Source: Hamiltosporidium magnivora (taxonomy: Eukaryota; Microsporidia; Dubosqiidae). Taken from it: DNA of 19,555 bases. The translations under genes and the position numbers were made by a program. The notes below the pieces were generated by a model that was given only the letters and a program-made list of their open reading frames with translations, searched no databases and was not told the origin of the DNA. Of this stretch, positions 9,601-17,831 are shown piece after piece. The first letter of the stretch is position 1. Every line of letters begins with the position of its first letter. The stretch spans positions 1-19,555 of the forward strand of contig PITI01000139.1 of the NCBI GenBank assembly GCA_004325065.1, in the 5' to 3' direction.

Positions 9601-10149
9601 CTTAAGAAAAAAATATTTTGAACAAGTAAAGGTATAAATAACTAGTATTTTATCGGAAATATTGCATGGAATAAAATTCACGCGTTTAATTTACTGTGGC
9701 ATGGTATTTACATCCATAATAGAGGCTTCTATGTTCCCACTTCAAACTAATTTGTGTTTGTTTTCATTGTTATCCATTATACTTCTAAATATTCCAAGGA
9801 GCAGAATCTAGAAATATGCGTGTATTTTGTTTACATTTTTTATATTCCTACTCAGTTTCTTCGGTTTGATTTCAAATTTTTTAACTATAAATATGGTACT
9901 CTTCTGCACTACAGATCAGTGTCTTCTTTGATGAAAAGCTTGTTGCAATCAAGGAAGAAGAGTATTTAACTTAGAAACCATCTCTATGTTTTACTTTCAT
10001 ATCTGCAAATAATTTTGACACCATGGCTTAAAAGTTCTCTACATAACCATAATCTAGACATGAAAACATTCTTTAAAATATTTTCTTAATCTTTCTTGGA
10101 CATCAGTTTTTTGACTCGTTTGTTATGTCTTCTTTTATTTTTGATATTA
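9601..10149. other. Intergenic region, no gene seen
   Basis: No J-like gene remnant was found here although the upstream block of IR2 ends just before. A frame at 9754-9969 has only a GTG start, and its aromatic-rich product matches nothing I know. No structured RNA was recognised. Confidence 0.45.
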
Positions 10150-10400
10150 TATTTATTTAATAACTCGCTTCTTCCCTACGGGTGAAACGCAATCCAACGA
10201 TAAATCATAGCTTAGCAAAGTTTTAGGGGCCAAACACAATTTTCTTTTGATGGTCAGGTTGTCAGCTTCACGCAAACTTTCCGAAGGAAAGATAAAGAGT
10301 GCACCAACCGGGATCGAGCCCACCCCTTCGGAGCTAATTTCTGATATCCTCACGCTAGACCATTGGCGACATTTTCGATATCATGGATTAATAAATTTCA
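10150..10400 (-). repeat. Dispersed repeat family R, partial copy E1
   Basis: This aligns with the 10920-11190 part of copy B on the same strand. In minus-strand sense the shared blocks are GCGT.GAGCTRACAACCTRAC (here about 10274-10251), then a CCC.AAAA block, then GTTTCACCCGTAGGGAAGAAG against CAAACCCACTGGAAAAAGA. Overlapping open frames on both strands (10153-10353 and 10247-10432) are by-products of locally higher GC. The body of the family (the GCTACTTAG part) is missing. E1 carries the clearest tRNA-like segment of the family. Confidence 0.55.
10301..10369 (-). other. Degenerate tRNA-like sequence within repeat E1
   Basis: In minus-strand sense the 69 bases start TCGCCAATGGTCTAGCG and end with GGCTCGATCCCGG then TTGGTGC. 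The acceptor arms TCGCCAA and TTGGTGC pair at six of seven positions (one G-U), a D-arm-like GTCT...GGAT follows, an anticodon-stem pair TCAGA/TCCGA matches at four of five, and the T-arm region has a B-box-like GGCTCGATCC. Faults are a loop shortened by one base, a mismatched T stem and no T at position 33, so it is not a working tRNA. It most resembles glycine tRNAs at both ends. It may be a tRNA-derived head of family R with a polymerase III-type internal promoter, or a decayed tRNA. Confidence 0.4.
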
Positions 10401-10919
10401 GGATCAAATTAGCCATCGTCGGAGTCGGATAAATTGAATTCAATAAGATGATATATTGTATCCAAGAGCGTGATAGCATCTAAAAATTCGCATTCAAGTC
10501 ATCACTACTCTTTATGAATCGTGTGTTCAATATATCCAATTATTAACTCGGCAAAATCTTTTTATCTTTATAGATTTTCTGCAAGAGTCTAATTTTTACC
10601 ATTCATTGTTATCGTACTTTGTCTTGCGTTTAGTCATAAATGCATGTCATTGAATTTGGTCAGCGGTTTTTTTTATTTTAGGTAGATATAAATACGTAGA
10701 CCCGTAGTATAGGATTGTTTAGTCTGTGTTATATTTCAAAACATGCGATTTTTAATCTATAATAAAATAATTTGAAAAATTGGAAATATCTTGATATAAA
10801 AAAGGTGAAATTTGCTTTATTTTAAAATATCACATCATTTTTACAGCTTCGGCAAGTAATATATTTGTTTTCATGACATTACGCCATTTTAGGTTTAACA
10901 TAAATAACACATCATCAGC
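10401..10919. other. Intergenic region, no gene seen
   Basis: No open frame with an ATG start and no clear repeat member. The segment separates the partial R copy E1 from copy B, both on the same strand. Confidence 0.45.
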
Positions 10920-11775
10920 TCGGAACTACAGTTCTGCAAGAGCCTTAGCCGCCCTCAGTAATACTGTCCAGGGTCTTTTTCCAGTGGGTTTGTCTACTTT
11001 TTTGGGTTTCGTTAAAAGGTGATTTAAAGTTAGGTTGTTAGCTCTACGCCCAACTCCAATCGAGAGGAACAGTCTCTTTTGGTCGTCTCTTGTGAGAAGC
11101 AGAGAATGCCTAAAGCTGATTCTGCTTCCGGCATGGTAGGGGTAACATAAATAGCTGCTATCACGCAATTTCATTGGTACCCCTACGAATCTTACATTCC
11201 AAAGATTTCATCTAAAAAGTGTTAATAACCAGAATGAATGGTGACCGGTTGCCCGGAGTTCGTTAATGTCTTTTGCATGAAGTGTGAGCGTATGTCGAAG
11301 CCCACCTTGGGCACCTCCCGAATCTATGCAAAATTACTGCTTACTCTTCATCTTTCAAACAAAATAAATTTTTTCTAAAATATATTTAAAAAGTAACATA
11401 GAGTCCATTCGCCTAGACATTGCAATGCCGTACCAACAGGTATAGCTTGCTACTTAGCTTCCCAGGTTTGAATTTTTTTTATATATCTCCAGGCGTCAAA
11501 TCTTCTAATCCGAATGGACAAGGCTAGATTTCCATACTTTTAGATTGCAATTACTAATAATTTTAGCGGCGGTCTTCGATATAGTCGCATAAAAAACTAT
11601 ATTATAATTTATAGAAAGAATTTCGCCATTCCATAGACCTCCTCCCTCTTCGTATAAATCCCATAACAAACCAATGATGTAGTGTGGTTTTATTCCCACC
11701 TAAAATACAAACAATGATTTTCACACCAGTTTCACATACTCCTCGTCAAGCAGAAAGTTTTTTATATAATTATCG
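10920..11775 (-). repeat. Dispersed repeat family R, copy B (most complete)
   Basis: Copy B aligns with copy A and copy C along most of their length and forms part of the right arm of IR1 opposite copy D. Anchors in plus sense are ATAGCTGCTATCACGC (11150-11165), a GTTCGTTAATGTC block (11260-11272), GTCGAAGCCCACCTTGGGCA (11294-11313), CAACAGGTATAGCTTGCTAC (11434-11453), TTTCCATACTTTTAG (11529-11543), and an end block with AAACAATGATTTTCACACCAG (about 11710-11732). Its 5' portion (10920-11174, minus strand) matches E1 and is open for 82 codons from ATG 11174 (MKLRDSSYLC), but the homologous stretch in E1 is not clearly the same protein and the other copies are interrupted. It is best read as a decayed mobile or retroposed element; no transposase or reverse transcriptase motif is visible. 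Confidence 0.6.
11136..11186. repeat. Nine-base perfect inverted repeat inside copy B
   Basis: GTAGGGGTA (11136-11144) and TACCCCTAC (11178-11186) pair perfectly across 33 bases. The position corresponds to the tRNA-like segment of E1. The pairing is not kept in copies A and C, so it may be a chance structure or a relic of the tRNA-like fold. Confidence 0.3.
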
Positions 11776-12310
11776 TTCTTCCTCCTTGAGTAATTCTGAG
11801 TTTTTTATTTATTTACTTTAAGTGCTAATCATTTGTTGTGTTTCATTTAGAAATTTTGAGTTTCTTCGGATATTTTTTGATTTTATGCTTAATTGTATAT
11901 TTCTGAATTTTTTGAGCCAAATAAATGTATTTAATTTAAGGTTTATGTTTTACGGTCGATATTTAAAATACAAATAGTGACGATTTATATTTGTGTTAAA
12001 GAAGTTTTTCTCATACATATTCTACTTTTACTGAGTTCATTAAAATCCCCGGAATAAATGATTTAATCAAATATCACGAAATATATATTTTATTTTGACT
12101 ATACATGTGAAATAAATGCTTTATAAGCTAGATATAATTTCATATATTATTTAAATTCAATTTTAGGTGAATTATATAAATACGAACACCTAAAAACATT
12201 TGAGTTACATTGAACTGATTCTCTCTAAATCTTAGATTTTTCCAATAAAACAATGCAACTCTTAAATAAAGAAAAAAGATTTCTTTGAAATGCTTGTTGG
12301 AATTTTCTCA
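11776..12310. other. Extra segment in the right arm of IR1, no gene seen
   Basis: In the left arm, copy D (ending near 1640) lies almost directly against the RING-CH upstream region (homology to about 1610). Here about 500 bases separate the corresponding borders. Either this is an insertion on the right or a deletion on the left. It is AT-rich, without open frames, terminal repeats or recognisable motifs. Confidence 0.4.
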
Positions 12311-12741
12311 GCTTGACATTGTTTTTTTACTGTTATAGAAGATTATATTTGTTGAAACGTATATTTTTCATTGATATTACAATAATTTCTAAATAAGTAG
12401 GATTCTATTATTTGTGTCTCTTCTTTTAAAATAAATTGCTGTAAAATATCATAAAGTTTCCCTATATTGATTTTCATTCTATAATTTTAAGTCTATTCTA
12501 TATTTCCAACTAAATTATTTAATGTGTTACTTAAATTCAAAGTTCTATTGATAGAGCAATCTCTTCTATAAATTTGATTATGATTTGTACTCCATTTTTT
12601 TATAACATATAAGTTTTTAGTTATTCTATTTCCGAAGAAACATTTCAATTTGAGCTATTCAATCGAGGGAAATTGCTATCAAAAAATAACCAATTAATAG
12701 TCAAAGATTATATGTAATCTTACGAAGGATATTATTTGTTA

Positions 12742-12779
12742 TAAAAAATACCAATATTTTTTATTTAAGTAAGAAAAAT
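12742..12779 (+). promoter_or_regulatory. Conserved proximal upstream block of RING-CH gene (right)
   Basis: TACCAATATTTTTTATTTAA then GTAAGAAAAAT abuts the ATG and matches the block before the left copy, whereas DNA more than about 60 bases upstream is much more diverged. It probably contains the core promoter and a very short leader; this rests on conservation alone. Confidence 0.4.
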
Positions 12780-13559
12780 ATGAGTCTTTCTGATATGGAA
12801 GATAGTTTGAATTACATAAAAGATAAATACAATAAAAATAGCATTAAATCGCTCGGTGAAAAAATATTTTTAAAAACCAAATTTGAAAATGATGTAAAAT
12901 GTAAAATATGCTATTTATATCGAAATCCTATAGATTCTACATGTGATCTTATATCACCATGTGGATGTAAAGGATCTATAAAATATGTTCATAAAACATG
13001 TTTAAAATTGTGGCGATTCAAAGGAAAAAATCTTCGCGAAATAAAAAAATGTGAGCAGTGTTTTTGTGAATATAAAATTGATGATGATTTAATACCGCAT
13101 CAATATTTGATTCGATTGACATCTATATTTGCAATGACTGTTATATATTTTTTATCGAATTTCATAATTAATTTATTTATAGAGGCTATAACATATGAAT
13201 ATGAATCTAAATATTTCAGTAATTTGGAACAAGAAATGATTTATTGCATTTTTAAACAAAAACTACAAAAAATACCTAACTTTTTTCAAAATTTTCAATC
13301 TTCAGGGGATAAAGAATTTTTAAAAATAGGATATTTAGCTTCAACTGTGATTGCAATTATCTTCTACCAAATCGTTTTTAGGTTTAAATTTTTCCCCGTT
13401 TTTAATTATATTTTTGCAATTTGGAGAATTTTTCATTTCGATTTCACAATCGATTACTTTATTTTATATATCATGAGTTTTTATTACACCAAAATGATGT
13501 ACAATGATATATATGAGCAAACAGATTATATATTTGTGTTTTTATTAAATTATAGATAG
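12780..13559 (+). CDS. RING-CH (MARCH/Doa10-type) membrane E3 ubiquitin ligase, right copy
   Basis: This 259-residue paralogue of the left RING-CH protein has the complete C4HC3 finger at the same residue positions (C41, C44, C61, C63, H71, C74, C91, C94) and the same membrane spans. Across the finger and the start of the first span (codons about 40-121) I find only one DNA difference (E102 to D). Residues 8-25 differ almost completely (EDSLNYIKDKYNKNSIKS here), and so does the loop between the first and second spans (IEAITYEYESKYFS here; two codons longer), plus a short patch near SSGDKEFL. From about residue 183 to the stop the proteins differ only at two positions. Ubiquitin-ligase activity at an internal membrane is inferred from the family. 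The gene is convergent with the complete J-like gene 72 bases away. Confidence 0.88.
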   Translation: MSLSDMEDSLNYIKDKYNKNSIKSLGEKIFLKTKFENDVKCKICYLYRNPIDSTCDLISPCGCKGSIKYVHKTCLKLWRFKGKNLREIKKCEQCFCEYKIDDDLIPHQYLIRLTSIFAMTVIYFLSNFIINLFIEAITYEYESKYFSNLEQEMIYCIFKQKLQKIPNFFQNFQSSGDKEFLKIGYLASTVIAIIFYQIVFRFKFFPVFNYIFAIWRIFHFDFTIDYFILYIMSFYYTKMMYNDIYEQTDYIFVFLLNYR

Positions 13560-13631
13560 AGTAAAGGAAATAAATATTTTTAAAATGGCGAATTGAAGTT
13601 TTTTTGCAAATTTTTTTTTAAAGAATATTTT

Positions 13632-14177
13632 TTATTTTTTAAGAAAGTTTCTGATTTTATTATAAGATTTCAATAAATATAGATCTGCAAAATCTGGTTT
13701 ATTCGAAATTCTCTCTATTCTTTTTTCCTTCTTTGTTAATTTTCTGTTACTTTTCATGTTTTTTCTCAGAATCAGAATAATAAAATCTGAAACTATTAAA
13801 AATATAATTCCCATCAAAATGCCAGAGATCATAGTAAATCTTTTCGATTCCTTGATTGGTTTACTAAATATAGCATTATTGAGAATTCCATCATAAAAAA
13901 TTCTTTTGGTTTTCAAAATGTTGAATCCTTCTGTTAAAATATGATCGGCTTCAAATTTAGACATTTTCAAATTCGGAAATGGGTTTTCATTCCTCATCAT
14001 TTTCGCGTATCTTTTTCTTATTGAACGAAAAGATGCGTTTTCAGAAACACCAAACATTTCATAAAAAGTTTTGAAATCTGTTTTGTTCTGTAATCTTTCT
14101 ATACTTTTTAAAACAAATCCATGATCATCCTCCAAACAGTAAATTGTAGAAGATATAAAATAGAGAAAATGTAACAT
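13632..14177 (-). CDS. J-like (DNAJ/ERJ5-type) ER membrane protein lacking HPD, complete copy
   Basis: From ATG 14177 the protein has 181 residues: a signal-peptide-like start (MLHFLYFISSTIYC), a J-like domain at about residues 34-97 (FYEMFGVSENASFRSIRKRY, then a tail with TEGFNILKTKRIFYDG), one membrane span at about 117-138, and a lysine/arginine-rich tail of about 43 residues ending NFLKK. In-frame extension to ATG 14258 would add 27 residues (208 in all), but the internal start gives a proper signal sequence, so I prefer it. The order signal, lumenal J domain, span, tail is that of ER proteins such as yeast Erj5. The HPD motif needed to stimulate Hsp70 is missing: where it should lie the sequence reads KMMRNENPFPN. 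It may bind Hsp70 or the translocon without stimulating ATPase, or have another role. It is convergent with the RING-CH gene, as in the left copy. Confidence 0.75.
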   Translation of the reverse strand: MLHFLYFISSTIYCLEDDHGFVLKSIERLQNKTDFKTFYEMFGVSENASFRSIRKRYAKMMRNENPFPNLKMSKFEADHILTEGFNILKTKRIFYDGILNNAIFSKPIKESKRFTMISGILMGIIFLIVSDFIILILRKNMKSNRKLTKKEKRIERISNKPDFADLYLLKSYNKIRNFLKK

Positions 14178-14269
14178 AATTTTATGGGTAATAAATTTAT
14201 TTCGTAAAAAAGATTTAATAATTAAATGCTTAATATATAAAATCCAGGGGTATATCATTCATATATTCG

Positions 14270-15850
14270 AGCAATGAAAATGACTCGAAGATGGCGAAGA
14301 TTCCCCTCGAAATGTTTAATTGGTTGACGAAATACAAGACACCAACAAGAGTGCTCCAATTTAGTATATGAATCCTTTGGTTTGGTCTATATATCTTAAA
14401 CAACCAATAATAGTGTGTAGAAGTAGAACATAAACACTTGAAAAGGTTCTATTGGTTCAAAAATATATTTAAATTAAATATTATGAAATTATTTGATATA
14501 TTTTGGTTTTTAGCTTGAATAGCACTAAAAATTTATTTTAAACCATTTTTGAAATTTCAATTTTTAAAATATAATTCAAGGTCCTATATTTTTATGAATT
14601 TATTTTTAAGCTTTTTTTAAAAATATGTAAGCAATTGAATAATAAAAATGATGCCTTTTTTACCATTATTCTGTGCGATTTATTTCTATCCTCAATAATA
14701 ATTGCATAAAACATTTATTGGTTGAATGGTTTCATGAAATTTTATACCTGATTCAATCAAAAGACGTTCAATAAAAATATCTTGGAAGAAATACAATGAT
14801 GAATTATCTATATAATACGGCATACCACATATAAAATGTTTTTAGAAAAGAAGACTCTTTACATGAATGAATACCAACAAAAAACTAGGCAAAGGTGATT
14901 AAAATAAATCAAGATCTTGATTGAGCAAAAAAAAAGAATTAATTAAAACTGATATAAATTTAAAACTTGATAAAACAGAATTAAAAAATATGATAAGGTA
15001 GTATTCTACTACATAATTATGAGCTATTGAATTCCCTTATAAAATATAAAATTATATGTTATTAAACCCCAATGGTGGAAGAAAGTAAAACGAAGAATTG
15101 GAATATTATTTTAAATATCTTTCGTTAATCAAAATAACTCTTTGGTTACACGGGATAACAAACCCTTTTATTCAACTGATAGAACCTGCCTCTACCAAAG
15201 ATACCTTTTATCAGGGTGCCTCGAGAGAGGTTAAGACAGATAAATAAAATATATTTTGAAATTCTATTGCGAAACTGCTCAGGCAAGTAAAAATACTGAT
15301 ATAAAAGACTAAAAAATGTACGAGTAAACAGTTTATGAGAGATTCTAAATGTCTGGATAATATAGCAAACTCCTATACTAATGATATTGATCTTAAGAAG
15401 ATAATCTAATAGATTTTTATTTTTTTGTTAAATAAAAATTAAGTTCATTTCCACGGGCATAACAGCTAGTATTTAAAATTTGATATTAAAGTGGTTTGGC
15501 ATTGAATAGACAACCAACTATGTAAAATTCAATTTTTAGAAATGTAAATATTTGATTCTCGGTCTGATAGATGTCTAAAAGCTTTGTTTCATTGTTTTAA
15601 TGTTTAAGAAAGTTTTTATTCATAAATTATTGTCGTGTATACAACTTACTATTCAATTTATAATTAAATATAGGTTTGGTCATGGTATTTCAAATATAAA
15701 AAGAGGCAGAAACATCGGAATTTTCAGCGAAAAAGCTATTTGCACACTTAAAAGTTTTCTACCATATTGTTATATTCACGAAAAAAGGAACTGCATAGCT
15801 AGAGAGAAACACGGATTTATCATGCTTTAGAATAATAAGATAGAACATTT
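14270..15850. repeat. Right arm of inverted repeat IR2 (upstream DNA of the J-like gene)
   Basis: The reverse complement matches 8100-9600 with anchors at 14305-14458, 14655-14710 and 14780-14865, and weaker ones near 15130-15200 (TATCTTTGG... TTGAATAAAA in minus sense) and 15738 (AGCTTTTTCGCTGAAAATTCCGA in minus sense, here split). The first 200 bases are GC-richer than average and would contain the promoter of the J-like gene. A 76-codon plus-strand frame (15600-15830, ATG start) is of a length expected by chance and has no recognisable motif. Confidence 0.6.
14305..14458 (-). promoter_or_regulatory. Upstream block of the J-like gene, kept in IR2
   Basis: In gene sense it begins GAACCAATAGAACC and includes ACTTCTACACACTATTATTGG, a GGAGCACTCTTGTTGG-like stretch and CAATTAAACATTTCGAGG. 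It is the segment best shared with the orphan block at 9392-9540. Two CCAAT-type motifs recur. It could be an upstream regulatory region or simply the youngest part of an old duplication. Confidence 0.35.
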
Positions 15851-16044
15851 ACATTGCAATATAACTGTAGTATAATATTGTTATAATTTACTTTACGTTT
15901 TAATCTTTCTAATTTACCTAATTTTTCATTTTTCTCAATTTATTAAAAAATAATAGCAAGAAATTTGTTGCGTCTTTTTTCTCGTAACTGACTTTATAAA
16001 ATTAAAAAGATCACAAATCTGTTTTTTTAGTTCAAAAAGTTGCT

Positions 16045-16740
16045 CGGCTTATTTAAAAAAACAGTACGTGTTTTGTATGGATTAGCGAAATTAACGTTGT
16101 TCTAGGTTTATGATAAATAACTGCTCTCTAACACTCCATCGGTATTCCTTACGGTTCGAATCCCAAATATTTTCATTTTAAAGGTTTATAGAACCCATTT
16201 TATGAGCAGAACAGTTTCTTTTTTGCTTTTAATGTCCGTTTCTTATAGATAAATCGCAAGTCGAAACCAACCTCGGTATCCTCCAATATCAGAAGCCTTC
16301 CAACATACTCTACACTTTCTAAGATAACAGACTTCCAGTTAAGATATATCTCAGTGGCTTAAATCGGGTTTTCATGGCATCAAATTCCATAAAAATGATA
16401 TAGCTGCTACTTAGTATTCTTGGATTTTAAATATATGTTCTTTGTATCTCCAAGGCTTAAATATTCTAATTTAAGTGAGCGAGGCTGAGGTTTTCATGCG
16501 TTTTTAATGATATTATATACAAGTTTAGTGCTGGTTTCTAATCTATTTAAATAATAAACTCATAACTATGGTAATAGAAAAGTTTTAAACAGCTTGTAAA
16601 CATTCTCTCTCTCGTAAAAATCCCAATCAACAACCGAAAAACCTTTGTGGCTTCATTACCATCAATGATCTAAACAATGATTTATACACCAATTTCGCCT
16701 GCTCATTTCCAAGCAGATGTTTTTTAATATATGTATTCAA
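16045..16740 (-). repeat. Dispersed repeat family R, copy C
   Basis: In plus sense it starts at TTATTTAAAAAAACAGTACG, then AATAACTGCTCTCTAACACT (16117-16136), ATCGGTATTCC, TAATGTCCG, AAGTCGAAACC, AAGATATATCTCAGTGGCTT (16340-16359), AGCTGCTACTTAG (16402-16414), and an end block AAACAATGATTTATACACCA (16673-16692) with CTGCTCATTTCC and AGCAGATG. GGTTCGAATCCC at 16153-16164 resembles a polymerase III B box but in the opposite sense to E1. The copy is about 420 bases upstream of the gene at 17160. It is riddled with stops in all frames. Confidence 0.6.
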
Positions 16741-17023
16741 CATCTGCCTATTATTAAATATAATAAATTAAAATAAATAAACCATGATATGATTGAAATT
16801 TTGTACATTCCTTAATTGAATTGATTCATCAAATATTGGTTTTTTAATATTTTTTTGTAAATAAATAGGGTTTAAGTTCATCTGAAATAAATTTTACCAG
16901 ACAAACAACACACTTCGTATTTGTGTGTGTATTTTAAATTAGTAGCTTTATAAAAATGAACACAAAATATAATATCATGCATTTTTTTTATAGTATCAAA
17001 AAAATTTCATAAAATCTTCTAAT
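16741..17023. other. Short intergenic spacer between copy C and the tandem repeat
   Basis: This AT-rich spacer has no open frame. A small TTTGTGTGTGTATTTT alternating purine-pyrimidine stretch occurs near 16920. Nothing else is recognised. Confidence 0.4.
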
Positions 17024-17159
17024 CTTGAATAGAAAAATTTATTCTTTGTTTAAGTAAACTTTTAATCAGTATTTATTCTTTTAAATATGATCTTGAATTG
17101 AAAAATTTACTCTTTGTTGAAGTAGACTGTTAATCAGTATTTATTCTTTTAAATATGAT
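17024..17159. repeat. Two tandem 68-base direct repeats abutting a start codon
   Basis: Unit 1 (17024-17091) and unit 2 (17092-17159) both begin CTTGAAT and end with CAGTATTTATTCTTTTAAAT then ATGAT, with about six base differences (for example TTTAAGTAAACT against TTGAAGTAGACT). The second unit ends exactly one base before the ATG of the gene at 17160, so the promoter/leader of that gene is duplicated, and each unit could contain a complete proximal promoter. Confidence 0.75.
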
Positions 17160-17831
17160 ATGATTATTCTATTCATTATAAAAAATAATTCAAATTTATT
17201 ATCTGATAAAAAAGAAATTATGATTGTTTCTCTGATGCAAAATTTATTTATTTCTTATTTTAATTTTTTTTTATCCACCCAAATGTTTTTTAAAAAAAAA
17301 CTTTCTTTAAAAGATAATTTGACTCTTTTTTATTTAAAATGCAAATATCGTATTAAAGATTTAAAAAAATCTTTGTTTAAAGAACAATTGAACATAAAAA
17401 GAAATAAAATAGATTATGTGAGATATTCTGAAAACGAAAATGATGAATCTTATGTAAATTTGCATATAAAAAAGAAGAAACATTTTTTTGGTTTGAAAAG
17501 AATTAGAATGATTATTTTAGAAAACAAAAATAATTTGGAATGGTTTAATTCAGATGAAAGTTTCATAAGAAACAGTATGGTTTTTTTTAAGAATGCTAGT
17601 GAATATATTGATGATTCTTATTATGAATTTATAGAGATACTAAATAATACAAATCCTAAATTTGATATCAAATATGTCGATCAAGAATTGATGAACGTAA
17701 TGTCTGATACAACAAATGATATGGCGATAGCTTATTTGAATATTTTACAAAATATGAGTGAAGATAAAGAAGAAAATGATATTTTAGCTTTAAAAATTAG
17801 ATTAGATGCGTGTATTGAAAGTAATTTATAA
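17160..17831 (+). CDS. Hypothetical lysine-rich protein with N-terminal hydrophobic segment
   Basis: I do not recognise this 223-residue protein. It has a hydrophobic, aromatic-rich N-terminus with a possible membrane segment at about 21-44 (MIVSLMQNLFISYFNFFLST), then a strongly basic region at about 45-115 (KKKLSLK, KDLKKSLF, HIKKKKHFFGLKR), and an acidic/polar C-terminal half with likely helices (EYIDDSYYEFIEILNN, DMAIAYLNILQNM, SEDKEENDILALKIRLDACI). The length of the open frame in such AT-rich DNA argues strongly for a real gene. The first in-frame ATG after an upstream TGA (17118) is at 17160; a start at ATG 17220 (residue 21) would place the hydrophobic segment at the very N-terminus and is possible. 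It lies just after the tandem repeat and downstream of R copy C. It could be a lineage-specific protein. Confidence 0.7.
   Translation: MIILFIIKNNSNLLSDKKEIMIVSLMQNLFISYFNFFLSTQMFFKKKLSLKDNLTLFYLKCKYRIKDLKKSLFKEQLNIKRNKIDYVRYSENENDESYVNLHIKKKKHFFGLKRIRMIILENKNNLEWFNSDESFIRNSMVFFKNASEYIDDSYYEFIEILNNTNPKFDIKYVDQELMNVMSDTTNDMAIAYLNILQNMSEDKEENDILALKIRLDACIESNL

Larger units (their letters stand above)
10930..13913. repeat. Right arm of large inverted repeat IR1
   Basis: This pairs in reverse complement with 1-2290. From 12310 outward it holds the RING-CH upstream region, the RING-CH gene, the convergent spacer and the 3' half of the J-like gene; the inner part holds R copy B. Identity is near-complete at about 12900-13140 and 13320-13913, patchy between them, and low but traceable from 12780 inward. 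Homology at the outer end is limited only by the window start, so the true repeat is longer. Confidence 0.75.

Noticed and set aside
10153..10432. Overlapping frames on both strands at the tRNA-like segment
   Set aside because: They are by-products of locally raised GC; the apparent peptide covers the tRNA-like arms.
10450..10560. Second tRNA-like copy (GCGTGATAGCATCT) in inverted orientation to E1
   Set aside because: Only about 15 bases resemble copy B and no arms pair; probably coincidence.
10926..11174. 82-codon minus-strand frame in copy B, with a GRRANNLTLNHL stretch
   Set aside because: It shares DNA similarity with E1 but shows no catalytic or structural motif and is not intact in other copies; kept only as part of the repeat.
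15600..15830. 76-codon ATG-started plus-strand frame
   Set aside because: The length is about what chance gives in a window of this size, there is no motif, and it lies in the diverged arm of IR2.
16153..16164. GGTTCGAATCCC as the T-arm of a tRNA gene in copy C
   Set aside because: No matching T stem, acceptor or anticodon arm could be built around it.
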